A stretch of 64,000 nt of DNA, taken from positions 3,276,001-3,340,000 of the forward strand of contig NZ_CP074349.1 in assembly GCF_018343775.1 (NCBI RefSeq), read 5' to 3'. The stretch is from Pseudomonas cichorii (GTDB lineage: Bacteria; Pseudomonadota; Gammaproteobacteria; Pseudomonadales; Pseudomonadaceae). The position numbers were made by a program, and so were the translations under genes. The notes beneath the pieces are model-generated. The model saw only the letters and a list, made by a program, of their open reading frames with translations, ran no database searches and was not told the origin of the DNA. This document shows positions 43,587 through 52,430 of this stretch, piece after piece. How positions within the stretch are numbered: position 1 is the first letter of the stretch; each line of letters opens with the position of its first letter.

Positions 43587-44744
43587 ATGAGCTCATCAGT
43601 CTATATCAACCGCGCCGCTACTTTTTTGCCTGGCGCACCTGTCTCGAACGATGACATGGAAAATATTCTTGGTACCGTAGCAGGCAAAACTTCACGCGTG
43701 CGGCAGAAAATCCTGAAAAGTAACGGAATCCGAAACCGTCATTACGCAATTGACCCGGCAACTCATCGACTTACCCATAACAACGCACAGCTCACTGCCG
43801 AGGCGGTTCGCAACCTCAGGATTGAAAACCCAGTGTTATCAACCCTGGAATTACTCTGTTGCGGCACCAGCAGTCCGGATCAGATTTTCCCAAGTCACGC
43901 CTCGATGGTGCATGGAGAGCTTGCCTGTCCACCCTGCGAGCTGGCTTCATTCAGCGGAGTCTGTCTCTCTGGACTGTCTGCAATCAAATACGGATACGTG
44001 TCGATTCTCTCAGGCTTGAGGCACCAGGCCATTGCAACGGGTTCTGAACTGGCGTCCACATTCATGCAGGGAAAACATTTCACGGAAGAATCCGAATCAG
44101 CTATTCATGAACTGGAAGCACAGCCTGAAATCGCGTTCGAGAAAGACTTTCTCCGCTGGATGTTATCGGATGGGGCAGGCGCGGTGCTCTTGAACGACAA
44201 ACCGAATCCAAGCGGTATTTCTCTGCGGATTGACTGGATCGAGATACTGTCCTATGCCAATTTACTACCGGTCTGCATGTATGCAGGAGCGATAAAAAAT
44301 AAAGACGGAACACTGACAGGATGGCGAGAGTTCAACTCGTACAAGGAGCTGGGCGAACACTCCGTATTCGCTATAAAACAGGACGTCAAACTTCTCAATG
44401 AACATGTTGTGAACATTACCATTGCCAAAGGGCTTCAGGATATTCTTGAGAAAAGAGCACTGACACCGGAAGAGATCGACTGGTTTCTACCACACTACTC
44501 CTCCAAATTCTTTCGCCAGCGGATTTACGACTCCTTGAAATCCATAAACTTCGAAATACCCGATGAGCGCTGGTATACAAATCTGGAGCGCGTCGGAAAT
44601 ATCGGAGCAGCTTCCATCTATTTCATGCTTGCAGAGCTTCTCAACAGCGAAAAGCTGAGCAATGGCGATAGCATTCTGTGTTTCGTTCCTGAAAGCGGGA
44701 GATTTTCAACGGGTTTCATGAAAATGACAGCCATTTATCAGTAA
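43587..44744 (+). CDS. darB: DarB-like ketosynthase (3-oxoacyl-ACP synthase III family)
   Basis: The 385-residue protein starts 2 bases after the DarA stop with AAGGA in the DarA tail. The KAS III catalytic triad is intact: Cys126 in FSGVCLSG, His303 in FLPHYSS and Asn338 in RVGNIGAAS. DarB-type enzymes condense a 3-oxoacyl thioester with a 2-enoyl thioester to a cyclohexanedione, which the partner turns into a dialkylresorcinol. No acyl carrier protein gene is present here, so chains presumably come from central fatty-acid metabolism. Confidence 0.87.
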   Translation: MSSSVYINRAATFLPGAPVSNDDMENILGTVAGKTSRVRQKILKSNGIRNRHYAIDPATHRLTHNNAQLTAEAVRNLRIENPVLSTLELLCCGTSSPDQIFPSHASMVHGELACPPCELASFSGVCLSGLSAIKYGYVSILSGLRHQAIATGSELASTFMQGKHFTEESESAIHELEAQPEIAFEKDFLRWMLSDGAGAVLLNDKPNPSGISLRIDWIEILSYANLLPVCMYAGAIKNKDGTLTGWREFNSYKELGEHSVFAIKQDVKLLNEHVVNITIAKGLQDILEKRALTPEEIDWFLPHYSSKFFRQRIYDSLKSINFEIPDERWYTNLERVGNIGAASIYFMLAELLNSEKLSNGDSILCFVPESGRFSTGFMKMTAIYQ

Positions 44745-44779
44745 TGGGCATACATACCCTCTCTTAACAGAGCTTTCAC

Positions 44780-45841
44780 ATGAAAAATCACTCACGAAAA
44801 AACGCACTGTCAGCGGCCGAGATGCCCTGCCCGCATTCATCCGAAATGCAATTATTGAATTTGATTACCGGAGCCTGGGCGTCTCAAGTCATATATGCCA
44901 CAACCCAATTCGGATTGATCGATAAAATACAAGAAGGCACTCACAGCACAGAAGGCCTGGCGTATGGACTAGGGGTCAGGGAAAAGGAACTGCATCGCTT
45001 ACTGGGCGCAATCGAGGCATTTGGACTTATCAGCGGATGCGCCAAAAACCATATTGAACTGACGGAGATGGGCAGTTTGCTTTGCTCCAACAGAAGCAAC
45101 TCGCTTCGTCCACTTGCACTGTTCTGCGCCCAAGGCTGGCACGTAAAAACCTGGGAGCATTTACTCCAAAGACTGAATCTGGAAAAACCGGCATTTGACC
45201 ACATCATGGGAATGCCACTGTTCGACTATTTGCAGGGTACTCCTGATGACAGGGCCTTGTTTGATAGCGCCATGGACAGCCTATCGTTACTCTGGGGACC
45301 AAAGATAGTTCAACACATGAATCTTTCAGACGCGAAATCCGTCATTGATATTGGAGGCGGGAGAGGTATATTTCTTGCTGAAATCCTGTCACAACACCAT
45401 CATCTGGAAGGCCGCCTGCTCGACCTGCCCGAAGCTCTCGAACAGGCTCGACACACTCCATATCTCCAGGACTTTATCTCCCAGGGTCGCTGCAAATTGA
45501 TTGAGGGTTCATTTTTCGACAGATTCTCTACCTCGGCTGACACCCATGTAATGAAATTCATCATGCATGATTGGGGGGATCAAGAGGCTCTGACAATACT
45601 GGAGAACAGTCGAAATGCGTTATCGGTGGATGGGCAGCTTTTTATTGTGGAGCAGATCATTGATCCGGCTAAAAAATCACCCTTCACGCAACTCTGTGAC
45701 ATTGAGATGCTGCTCTTTGGTAACGGAAAGGAACGTACCGCAGAGGAGTTCTGCAGACTGATCGAGCACGCCGGCTTCACGGTTGAAGACATCAGTGAAA
45801 CCGCTACACCCTTTTCGATCATCCAGGCAAAACCACACTGA
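44780..45841 (+). CDS. SAM-dependent O-methyltransferase of the caffeate/hydroxyneurosporene type
   Basis: The 353-residue protein has an N-terminal dimerisation winged-helix (GAWASQVIYATTQFGLIDKI...). The SAM loop VIDIGGGRG spans 188-196, Asp215 follows in LLDLPEAL, and the probable catalytic His263 sits in MHDWGD. It is a small-molecule O-methyltransferase acting on phenolic hydroxyls. The 35-base distance from DarB and shared AT-rich composition put it in the same operon, so its likely substrate is the resorcinol product. Known Pseudomonas dar clusters carry ACP and AraC genes here instead. Confidence 0.85.
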   Translation: MKNHSRKNALSAAEMPCPHSSEMQLLNLITGAWASQVIYATTQFGLIDKIQEGTHSTEGLAYGLGVREKELHRLLGAIEAFGLISGCAKNHIELTEMGSLLCSNRSNSLRPLALFCAQGWHVKTWEHLLQRLNLEKPAFDHIMGMPLFDYLQGTPDDRALFDSAMDSLSLLWGPKIVQHMNLSDAKSVIDIGGGRGIFLAEILSQHHHLEGRLLDLPEALEQARHTPYLQDFISQGRCKLIEGSFFDRFSTSADTHVMKFIMHDWGDQEALTILENSRNALSVDGQLFIVEQIIDPAKKSPFTQLCDIEMLLFGNGKERTAEEFCRLIEHAGFTVEDISETATPFSIIQAKPH

Positions 45842-45910
45842 ACCTCTCAGACGGGAAAAGCAGGGGAAGATGAAAGCGGGCAGGCACAGCCTGACAGAAA
45901 ACACACAAAC

Positions 45911-45940
45911 AAAAACGCCACTCTATTGAGTGGCGTTTTT
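45911..45940. terminator. Bidirectional Rho-independent terminator
   Basis: AAAAACGCCACTC and GAGTGGCGTTTTT form a perfect 13-bp stem with loop TATT. The T run (and A run on the other side) makes it functional for both the methyltransferase operon (+) and the tRNA-Gly transcript (-). Confidence 0.9.
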
Positions 45941-45947
45941 GTGAATC

Positions 45948-46023
<76 letters not shown>

Positions 46024-46084
46024 TTGGTGATGGCCGCCATTCTATACGCTGGCGTTTATTCGTCAAGCCCTTGATTCAAAAAAG

Positions 46085-46645
46085 TTATTTCTTTTCGGCG
46101 GTGGTTTTCAGGTGAGGCCAGGCGGCTCTCAGATACTGGACCATCGACCACAAGGTCAACCCTGCTGCAATCAGCAGCAATGCATAGCCGAGGATCACCC
46201 AGAAGGTGACCGCAGGCGGGTTGGCCAGCAGGATGACCAGCGCCAGCATCTGCGCGGCGGTTTTCCATTTGCCCATGTTGGACACGGCCACCTGGGCCCG
46301 TGCGCCGATTTCGGCCATCCATTCACGCAATGCCGAGATCACGATCTCACGACCGATAATCACGGCAGCCGGCAGGGTCAACCACAGGTTGGCGTGGGTC
46401 TGAACCAGCAGAACCAGCGCGACCGCCACCATCAGCTTGTCTGCCACCGGATCGAGAAAGGCGCCAAATGGCGTGCTTTGTTCGAGACGACGTGCCAGAT
46501 AACCATCGAGCCAGTCAGTCGCAGCGGCAAAGGCGAACACGCTACTGGCCGCCATGTAGCTCCAGTGATAAGGCAAATAGAACAGCAGAATGAAGATCGG
46601 GATCAGTAAAACACGCAGAACGGTAATCAGATTAGGGATATTCAT
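46085..46645 (-). CDS. pgsA: CDP-diacylglycerol--glycerol-3-phosphate 3-phosphatidyltransferase
   Basis: From the ATG at 46645 (a GTG two codons upstream is also in frame) the protein has 186 residues. It has several membrane helices and the CDP-alcohol phosphotransferase motif D44-x2-D47-G-x2-A51-R52-x8-G61-x3-D65-x3-D69. It makes phosphatidylglycerophosphate, the precursor of phosphatidylglycerol and cardiolipin, in the inner membrane. It follows uvrC with a 32-base gap in the gacA-uvrC-pgsA unit. Confidence 0.96.
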   Translation of the reverse strand: MNIPNLITVLRVLLIPIFILLFYLPYHWSYMAASSVFAFAAATDWLDGYLARRLEQSTPFGAFLDPVADKLMVAVALVLLVQTHANLWLTLPAAVIIGREIVISALREWMAEIGARAQVAVSNMGKWKTAAQMLALVILLANPPAVTFWVILGYALLLIAAGLTLWSMVQYLRAAWPHLKTTAEKK

Positions 46646-46677
46646 CGGCACAACTGGCTACGAGGTGAGCGAGCATT

Positions 46678-48501
46678 CTACTCGCTGTGCAGGTTTGCAT
46701 AAATCGACTCTGCCAGCTTTTTGCTAATTCCGGGTGCTTTTGCTATTTCATCGATGCTCGCACGGGCCAATTCCTGCAATCCACCGAAGTGTTTGAGCAG
46801 ATCCCGGCGTCGGGTCGGGCCTACGCCAGCCACGCCTTCGAGGGTCGACGTGCGGCGTGTCTTGCCGCGTCGGGCACGGTGACCGGTGATGGCGAAGCGG
46901 TGAGCCTCGTCGCGAATCTGCTGGATCAGGTGTAAAGCGGGAGAATCGCCCGGCAAGGTGAACTCGTGGGCGGCATCATTGAGGTACAGGGTCTCGAAAC
47001 CGGCCTTGCGGGTCGTGCCCTTGGCCACGCCGAGCAGGATCAGGTCGGGAACCGCCAGTTCGTTCAGTACATCCCGGGCCATGGACAGTTGCCCTTTACC
47101 ACCGTCCACCAGCAGGATATCGGGCAACTTGCCCTCGCCGTCCTTGATTTTGCTGAAGCGTCGGGTCAGGGCCTGATGCATGGCGGCATAATCATCGCCC
47201 CCCGTGACACCCTCGATGTTATAGCGCCGATAATCGGACTTGATCGGCCCTTCAGGACCAAAGACCACACAGGACGCCACGGTCGCTTCGCCGCTGGAAT
47301 GGCTGATGTCGTAACACTCTAGCCGTTGAGGCGGCTCGTCGAGCTTGAGAACCTTTGCCAGCGCCTCGAATCGCGAAGCCACATGCTGACGATTGGCCAG
47401 ACGTGCGCTCAGAGCCTGTTCCGCATTGGTCACGGCCAGTTGCTGCCAGCGCGCACGGGTGCCACGAACCCTGTGGCTGATGGTCATCTCGCGGCCACGG
47501 GACTCTTCGATGGCATCGATCAGCGTCGGGAAGTCCTCGTGGACCACATTGACGATGACCTCGCTGGGCAATTCACGGTCGACGCCACCCAAAAAGTACT
47601 GGGCCAGAAAGGCCGACATCACTTCACCGACCTCCTCTTCTATACCAACCTGCGGGAAGAAGTTCTTGCTGCCCAGTACACGCCCGCCGCGCACACTGAT
47701 CAGATGCACACAGGCGCCGCCCGGATTCACGAACGCTGCCACCACGTCCACATCACCGGTCCCGCCTTCCATGCTTTGCTGATCCTGAACCCGACGCAGC
47801 AAGGCCACCTGATCACGCAGTTCGGCAGCCCGCTCGAAATCCAGGGCCATGGCGGCCTTTTCCATGGACTCGTTCAGCTCATCGGTCAGGGCATTGCTGC
47901 GCCCTTCGAGAAACATCACCGAATGACGCACGTCTTCGGCATAGACCTGCGGCTCCACAAGCCCGACACACGGCCCCTTGCAGCGCTTGATCTGGTATTG
48001 CAGGCAAGGCCGGTTACGGTTCTTGAAGTAGCTGTCTTCGCACTGGCGAACCAGAAACGTCTTTTGCAGCAGGCTCAGGCTTTCACGAATCGCACCTGGG
48101 CTTGGATAAGGCCCGAAGTATCGCCCCTTGGCCTTCTTGGCACCGCGATGAATGCTCAGGCGCGGAAACGCACCGTCGGACAGAAAGACATAGGGATAAG
48201 ACTTATCGTCGCGTAACAGGATGTTGTAAGGAGGCCGCCACTCCTTGATGAGGGTCTGCTCCAGCAACAGCGCTTCGGTTTCGTTGGCCGTGATGGTGGT
48301 TTCAATCTGGGCGATGCGGGCAACCAGCGCGCTGGTCTTGGGTGCAAGGCCGGTCTTGCGAAAATAGCTGGCCAGGCGTTTCTTGAGGTTCTTGGCCTTG
48401 CCGACATAAAGAAGCTGGGCATGAGTATCGAACATGCGATAGACGCCAGGACGGCCACTGCATGTTGCAAGAAACGCACTTGGATCAAACGATTGGGTCA
48501 T
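46678..48501 (-). CDS. uvrC: Excinuclease ABC subunit C
   Basis: The 607-residue protein has the GIY-YIG domain at the N-terminus ([20 protein letters not shown]), a UVR motif near 205-240, the RNase H-like second nuclease domain ([18 protein letters not shown]) and C-terminal helix-hairpin-helix motifs ([16 protein letters not shown]). It makes both incisions in nucleotide excision repair. It starts 2 bases after the gacA stop and is cotranscribed with gacA, as in other pseudomonads. Confidence 0.97.
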   Translation of the reverse strand: MTQSFDPSAFLATCSGRPGVYRMFDTHAQLLYVGKAKNLKKRLASYFRKTGLAPKTSALVARIAQIETTITANETEALLLEQTLIKEWRPPYNILLRDDKSYPYVFLSDGAFPRLSIHRGAKKAKGRYFGPYPSPGAIRESLSLLQKTFLVRQCEDSYFKNRNRPCLQYQIKRCKGPCVGLVEPQVYAEDVRHSVMFLEGRSNALTDELNESMEKAAMALDFERAAELRDQVALLRRVQDQQSMEGGTGDVDVVAAFVNPGGACVHLISVRGGRVLGSKNFFPQVGIEEEVGEVMSAFLAQYFLGGVDRELPSEVIVNVVHEDFPTLIDAIEESRGREMTISHRVRGTRARWQQLAVTNAEQALSARLANRQHVASRFEALAKVLKLDEPPQRLECYDISHSSGEATVASCVVFGPEGPIKSDYRRYNIEGVTGGDDYAAMHQALTRRFSKIKDGEGKLPDILLVDGGKGQLSMARDVLNELAVPDLILLGVAKGTTRKAGFETLYLNDAAHEFTLPGDSPALHLIQQIRDEAHRFAITGHRARRGKTRRTSTLEGVAGVGPTRRRDLLKHFGGLQELARASIDEIAKAPGISKKLAESIYANLHSE

Positions 48502-48503
48502 GT

Positions 48504-49148
48504 TCAGGCGCTGGCATCAACCATGCCGTGACGTACAGCCAGTAATGCAAGCTCGACATCGCTGCTGATCGAAAGCTTCTCGAAAATCCGGTAACGGTAG
48601 GTATTAACGGTCTTGGGTGACAAGCATAGCTTGTCGGAAATGGTCTGAACCTTCTGGCAGCCGACAATCATCAGGGCAATCTGGATTTCGCGCTCGGAAA
48701 GCAGATCGAACGGAGAATTGTTGACCTGTGGCTGAAAAGACTTCAATGCCAGTTGCTGAGCAATCTGCGGGCTTATGTAGCGCTGACCGGCAAATACAAG
48801 GCGAATGGCCTGCACCATTTCCGCAAGCCCTGCCCCTTTGGTCATGTAGCCAGCTGCGCCAGCCTGAAGCAGGCGCGTCGGGAAAGGGTCTTCCTCGCAC
48901 ACCGTAACGGCAACGACCTTGATCTCGGGATGGCTGCGCAGCAACTTGCGAGTCGCTTCAAGACCTCCGATGCCAGGCATCTTGACATCCATCAGCACGA
49001 CGTCAGGCTTGAGTTCCCGGGCTTTCTTCAGGGACTCCTCGCCAGAGTCAGCCTGACCGACAACCTGCAAGCCATCTATGTCGGCAAGCATGCGGGTGAT
49101 GCCTGTGCGGACAAGATCATGGTCATCGACAACTAGCACCCTAATCAA
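48504..49148 (-). CDS. gacA: Response regulator GacA (global activator of secondary metabolism)
   Basis: The 214-residue FixJ/NarL-type regulator has phospho-acceptor Asp54, acidic pair Asp8-Asp9 and a C-terminal LuxR helix-turn-helix ([27 protein letters not shown]). The start codon is TTG (TTGATTAGGGTG), as reported for gacA in this genus. With GacS it drives the rsm small RNAs and thus secondary metabolites and virulence traits. The dar-like operon lies 3 kb downstream of it, which is notable because dialkylresorcinol production in P. chlororaphis is Gac-dependent. Confidence 0.96.
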   Translation of the reverse strand: MIRVLVVDDHDLVRTGITRMLADIDGLQVVGQADSGEESLKKARELKPDVVLMDVKMPGIGGLEATRKLLRSHPEIKVVAVTVCEEDPFPTRLLQAGAAGYMTKGAGLAEMVQAIRLVFAGQRYISPQIAQQLALKSFQPQVNNSPFDLLSEREIQIALMIVGCQKVQTISDKLCLSPKTVNTYRYRIFEKLSISSDVELALLAVRHGMVDASA

Positions 49149-49416
49149 GCAGACACCTCACGCAACAGTCATAACGAATGCCAGCCACCATAACAAAAAC
49201 CATGAGTCAGACCTAGCGCCTGTTGCCGTTTCAGTACAAAGCCGATTACCGCACTAATCCCTGCAGACCAGAAAGTGGGGGAAATCGTGCAGAAACGGCA
49301 GCACAGGACAAGATCCGCATCACACGGATACGTGGAAAGCGTTGCCAACAAACTATCACTAACCTCTTAAGACGCCAGTGTTTTTTCGCAAAAGCGCTTG
49401 ATTGGCAGATCTGCCA

Positions 49417-49782
49417 TCAATGATCATCAGGCAACGACTTGTTGTGAATGGTGTAGGACGCCGACAGTTCGGCCAGAGTGATGGTCAATCGGCTTATTGC
49501 ATCCTGATCCTCCTTGAGTAAGGTTCTGTAACTTCCCAATACTTTTTCTTCGGCGCTACTGAGATTATCGATGGGAACAGGCGTAGGCATCCCGGTCAAC
49601 ACGTAAAGGACATCGACACCCTTGGCCGCTACCGCGGCTAGATAGTCAGCCTTTGGCGCACGATCGCCACTCTCGTATTTCCCCTGAGCATTAGCCTCCA
49701 CGCCACCGATTTCACCAAAGGCGCGTTGAGAGAGCCCAAGACGCTCCCTTTCTTTTCTCAATCGATAACCGATTCCACTCAT
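49417..49782 (-). CDS. XRE-family (CI-like) helix-turn-helix protein
   Basis: From ATG at 49782 the product has 121 residues. Residues 5-60 form an HTH_XRE domain (RLRKERERLGLSQRAFGEIG, KYESGDRAPKADYLAAV); the rest is a helical tail. It is head-to-head with a 77-residue Cro/phage-type DNA-binding protein, separated by 82 bases with repeated TTTGAAC. The pair looks like a phage-derived switch kept between gacA and the DAHP synthase gene. Confidence 0.82.
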   Translation of the reverse strand: MSGIGYRLRKERERLGLSQRAFGEIGGVEANAQGKYESGDRAPKADYLAAVAAKGVDVLYVLTGMPTPVPIDNLSSAEEKVLGSYRTLLKEDQDAISRLTITLAELSASYTIHNKSLPDDH

Positions 49783-49846
49783 TTGAATGCATAACCTTGT
49801 TGACCCCATCCTTACGAATGGTAGAATCCAGACAGAATTAAACTTA

Positions 49847-49863
49847 TTTGAACGGTTTTGAAC
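49847..49863. promoter_or_regulatory. Direct repeat TTTGAAC spaced one helical turn
   Basis: TTTGAAC at 49847-49853 and 49857-49863 repeat with a 10-base period just before the ATG of the Cro-like gene. TTTGAA recurs at 49782-49787 at the start of the divergent XRE gene. These are candidate operator half-sites for one or both proteins. Confidence 0.4.
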
Positions 49864-49864
49864 T

Positions 49865-50098
49865 ATGCCCGGAATACGTACTGCTGCACAAGCCAAGGCT
49901 TGGCTCGAACAACAGGGAAAATCGGTTCAAGAATTTGCTCGGGAAAACGACATTGACCCGGCAACTACTTACCAAGTATTGGCTGGCCGCAAGAAAGGCC
50001 GTCGCGGAGAAGCCCATAAAGTGGCGGTTTTACTGGGTATGAAGATAGGCGTCATCCCTTCGCACAGCAGTGACCCAGCACAAGAGACTGAAAGCTGA
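49865..50098 (+). CDS. Phage-type small DNA-binding protein (Cro-like)
   Basis: The 77-residue protein has AWLEQQGKSVQEFARENDID followed by TTYQVLAGRKKGRRGEAH and VAVLLGMK. This matches small phage and prophage regulators annotated only as DNA-binding protein. No other phage gene is nearby, so it is a domesticated remnant or part of a small two-gene switch with the divergent XRE gene. Confidence 0.75.
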   Translation: MPGIRTAAQAKAWLEQQGKSVQEFARENDIDPATTYQVLAGRKKGRRGEAHKVAVLLGMKIGVIPSHSSDPAQETES

Positions 50099-50331
50099 GA
50101 ATATCTCCCGGTCCAACATCTGCAATTAATAAACAAACAATCCGACTGTCGGTGTCGACTTTTCTGACAGAACCTGTCCATAGAAAAACCTGCCGTTTAA
50201 ACCTTGATCTCTTTTAATGGCCAGCGTTCATGAAGGCCCGCACACGGACGCCAATTAAGTCGATTGAATTTTCCAATTGAATCAGGCCATTCGCCTACGG
50301 TAAGCTCGCGCTCAACCTATGGAGACACATC

Positions 50332-50478
50332 ATGTTGCCATCCGCCTCATCACAGCCTTTGCATCCTGCCAGCGTTGAACGCTCGGTAGCAGGCGCGGCT
50401 GCGCGGGCTGCCTCGGTTGGTGTCTGCCTGCCGGTCAACGTTTATTACGGGTATTGGTTTAGCCACTGGCGCGCCTGA
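50332..50478 (+). CDS. Aromatic-amino-acid leader peptide of the DAHP synthase operon
   Basis: ATG at 50332 follows GGAG with a 7-base spacer. The 48-residue frame ends with VYYGYWFSHWRA: Tyr38, Tyr39, Tyr41, Trp42, Phe43 and Trp46 are packed near the stop. A strong terminator hairpin follows 50 bases later. This is the arrangement of a ribosome-mediated attenuator that senses charged tRNA-Tyr, tRNA-Trp and tRNA-Phe. It regulates the downstream first enzyme of the shikimate pathway. Confidence 0.78.
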   Translation: MLPSASSQPLHPASVERSVAGAAARAASVGVCLPVNVYYGYWFSHWRA

Positions 50479-50527
50479 TACCCAAAAGGCGCCCAGATTC
50501 AGGGGACGCCAACCAGAGAATTCTCTA

Positions 50528-50564
50528 CCCCCGGTCGGCTACCCGACCGGGGGTTTTGTTTTTT
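50528..50564 (+). terminator. Attenuator terminator of the DAHP synthase leader
   Basis: CCCCCGGTCGG (50528-50538) and CCGACCGGGGG (50543-50553) form a perfect 11-bp stem with loop CTAC, followed by TTTTGTTTTTT. It lies between leader peptide 1 and leader peptide 2, well before the structural gene, as expected for an attenuator. Confidence 0.9.
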
Positions 50565-50607
50565 GGGGCTCTCGAAAGCCCGATTGAATCCACATGAGGA
50601 ATACGAC

Positions 50608-50760
50608 ATGAACACCACTTTCTATTACCGCAACGACATCGACTTCGCCTGGCGATTTAGCAACCTCCGTTCGGGACAACCAGCCGCCTCCGATCGGTCA
50701 CTGCCAGGTGGCAACCTCACACGCACAGCCAGTCAGGCCAATTGTCGAACACCCCAATAG
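50608..50760 (+). CDS. Second aromatic-rich leader peptide before DAHP synthase
   Basis: ATG at 50608 follows GAGGAA with a 6-base spacer. The 50-residue product opens MNTTFYYRNDIDFAWRF, with Phe5, Tyr6, Tyr7, Phe13, Trp15 and Phe17, and the rest is low in aromatics. It lies beyond the attenuator terminator and ends 43 bases before the DAHP synthase start. No second terminator with a T run is visible, so it may act by translational coupling or mRNA refolding rather than termination. Confidence 0.6.
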   Translation: MNTTFYYRNDIDFAWRFSNLRSGQPAASDRSLPGGNLTRTASQANCRTPQ

Positions 50761-50803
50761 GGTCTTGCGCGGGAACATGCCCGCCAGCCCAGGAAACCAG
50801 ATC

Positions 50804-51883
50804 ATGAACTCGTCCGTTGCCGTAAAACCGTCCGACCTGTCCAGCAATGTCACTCTGCTCGACAACACGCCCGCTCCAACGCGCCTGCCCAGTACTCTCG
50901 AGCTGAAAAGCCGTCTGCCACTGACCGCCGCCCTGAACGAACAGGTCGCAGCCCACCGCCGTGCCGTGCGCTCGATACTGACCGGGGAAGATTCCCGCCT
51001 CCTGGTGATCGTAGGTCCCTGCTCTCTTCACGACCCGCAATCAGCCCTTGAATACGCCGAACGCCTGGCCAGCCTGTCCGCCGAAGTCAGCGATCAGATG
51101 CTGCTGGTGATGCGCGCCTACGTCGAAAAGCCTCGCACCACCGTAGGCTGGAAAGGCCTTGCCTACGATCCGCAGCTCGATGGCAGTGACGACATGGCCG
51201 CCGGCCTCACCCTGTCACGCCAGTTGATGCGCGAAATGCTGCTCATGGGCCTGCCGGTTGCCACAGAGATCCTGCAACCCATGGCAGCAGGCTACTTCGA
51301 TGATCTGCTCAGTTGGGTGGCCATTGGCGCACGCACCACCGAATCCCAGATCCACCGGGAAATGGCCAGCGGCCTGCCCATGGCGGTAGGTTTCAAGAAC
51401 GGCACCGATGGCGGCGTAGCAGTGGCCAGTGACGCGATGCGTTCGGCAGCTCACCCCCATCGCCATTTCGGGATGGATCGTCACGGTCATCCGGCGATCA
51501 TCGAGACTCAGGGCAACCCGGACACTCATATCGTCCTGCGCGGCGGCCATCGCGGCCCCAACTACGACAGCCAGAGCGTTGCCCAGGTGCGCGCCAGCCT
51601 TGAAAAGAACCGGATTGCGTCAAGGATCATGGTCGATTGCAGCCACGCCAACAGCGGTAAAGACCCGCTACGGCAGCCACAGGTGTTCAATGACGTGCTT
51701 GAACAACGCTTGCAGGGCGACAAATCGTTGATCGGCATGATGCTGGAAAGTCACCTGTTCGATGGCTGCCAGCCCTTGAGTGAAACGCTTCAGTATGGGG
51801 TTTCGGTGACCGATGGCTGCCTGGGCTGGGAAGGCAGCGAGCAGTTGCTGCGCCAGGCGGTGGACCGGTTGCGCTACAGGTAA
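50804..51883 (+). CDS. 3-deoxy-7-phosphoheptulonate (DAHP) synthase, class I AroFGH type
   Basis: Start ATG at 50804 has AGGAAA at suitable distance; 359 residues. Signature segments are LLVIVGPCSLHDP, MRAYVEKPRTTVGWKG, FKNGTDGG, VLRGG near the metal site and IMVDCSHANSGKDP. It condenses phosphoenolpyruvate and erythrose 4-phosphate at the head of the shikimate pathway. E. coli-like AroF, AroG and AroH isozymes differ in feedback amino acid, which I cannot assign. Two aromatic leader peptides point to attenuation by aromatic amino acids. Confidence 0.95.
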   Translation: MNSSVAVKPSDLSSNVTLLDNTPAPTRLPSTLELKSRLPLTAALNEQVAAHRRAVRSILTGEDSRLLVIVGPCSLHDPQSALEYAERLASLSAEVSDQMLLVMRAYVEKPRTTVGWKGLAYDPQLDGSDDMAAGLTLSRQLMREMLLMGLPVATEILQPMAAGYFDDLLSWVAIGARTTESQIHREMASGLPMAVGFKNGTDGGVAVASDAMRSAAHPHRHFGMDRHGHPAIIETQGNPDTHIVLRGGHRGPNYDSQSVAQVRASLEKNRIASRIMVDCSHANSGKDPLRQPQVFNDVLEQRLQGDKSLIGMMLESHLFDGCQPLSETLQYGVSVTDGCLGWEGSEQLLRQAVDRLRYR

Positions 51884-51967
51884 TCGCTTCTCGATGAACT
51901 TTTATCAGGAAATGCAGCCTTGATTCCGGTAGGCTCTTTCTTTTTTTTTCACAGGAGATACTTTCCC

Positions 51968-52249
51968 ATGGCTAAAGCCACTGCCCGCCACATCCTTGTT
52001 TCGAGCGAAGAGAAATGCAACGAACTCAAGGCTCAGATCGAAGGCGGCGCTGATTTCGCTGAAATCGCCAAGGCCAACTCCAGCTGCCCGTCGAGCCGTC
52101 AGGGCGGCGACCTTGGGTCGTTCGGTCCAGGCCAGATGGTCAAGGAATTCGATACCGTCGTATTCAGCGCGCCAGTCAATACCGTGCAAGGCCCAGTGAA
52201 AACCCAGTTCGGTTATCACCTGCTGGAAGTGACCAGCCGTCAGGACTGA
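51968..52249 (+). CDS. ppiC: Parvulin-type peptidylprolyl isomerase C
   Basis: The ATG at 51968 follows AGGAGA with a 9-base spacer and gives 93 residues, the exact size of E. coli PpiC. The parvulin core ARHILVSS, FAEIAKANSSCPSS, GGDLGSFGPGQMV and FGYHLLEV is complete and there is no signal peptide, so it is a cytosolic prolyl isomerase. A second parvulin of 91 residues lies at 63230. A terminator follows. Confidence 0.95.
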   Translation: MAKATARHILVSSEEKCNELKAQIEGGADFAEIAKANSSCPSSRQGGDLGSFGPGQMVKEFDTVVFSAPVNTVQGPVKTQFGYHLLEVTSRQD

Positions 52250-52272
52250 TCCTGATTCGCTGAGGCACATGG

Positions 52273-52300
52273 AACGGCTCATCTTCGGATGGGCCGTTTT
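52273..52300 (+). terminator. Rho-independent terminator after ppiC
   Basis: AACGGCTCATC and GATGGGCCGTT pair with one G:T pair around a TTCG tetraloop, followed by TTTTC. It lies 23 bases after the stop. Confidence 0.88.
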
Positions 52301-52430
52301 CATTTGTGCCCCCTTCACAAGCTCCCGTCTTTATTGACAATTACGGTTACAAAGCCCCTTGCGATCCGGTACCTTGGCGCATGCCTTCAACCCTGATGTT
52401 CATTTGCGAACCTCAGTCAGGATTCAAGTA

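Noticed and set aside
49149..49416. Possible small RNA or gene upstream of gacA
   Set aside because: No hairpin with T run and no supported frame; probably just the gacA promoter region.
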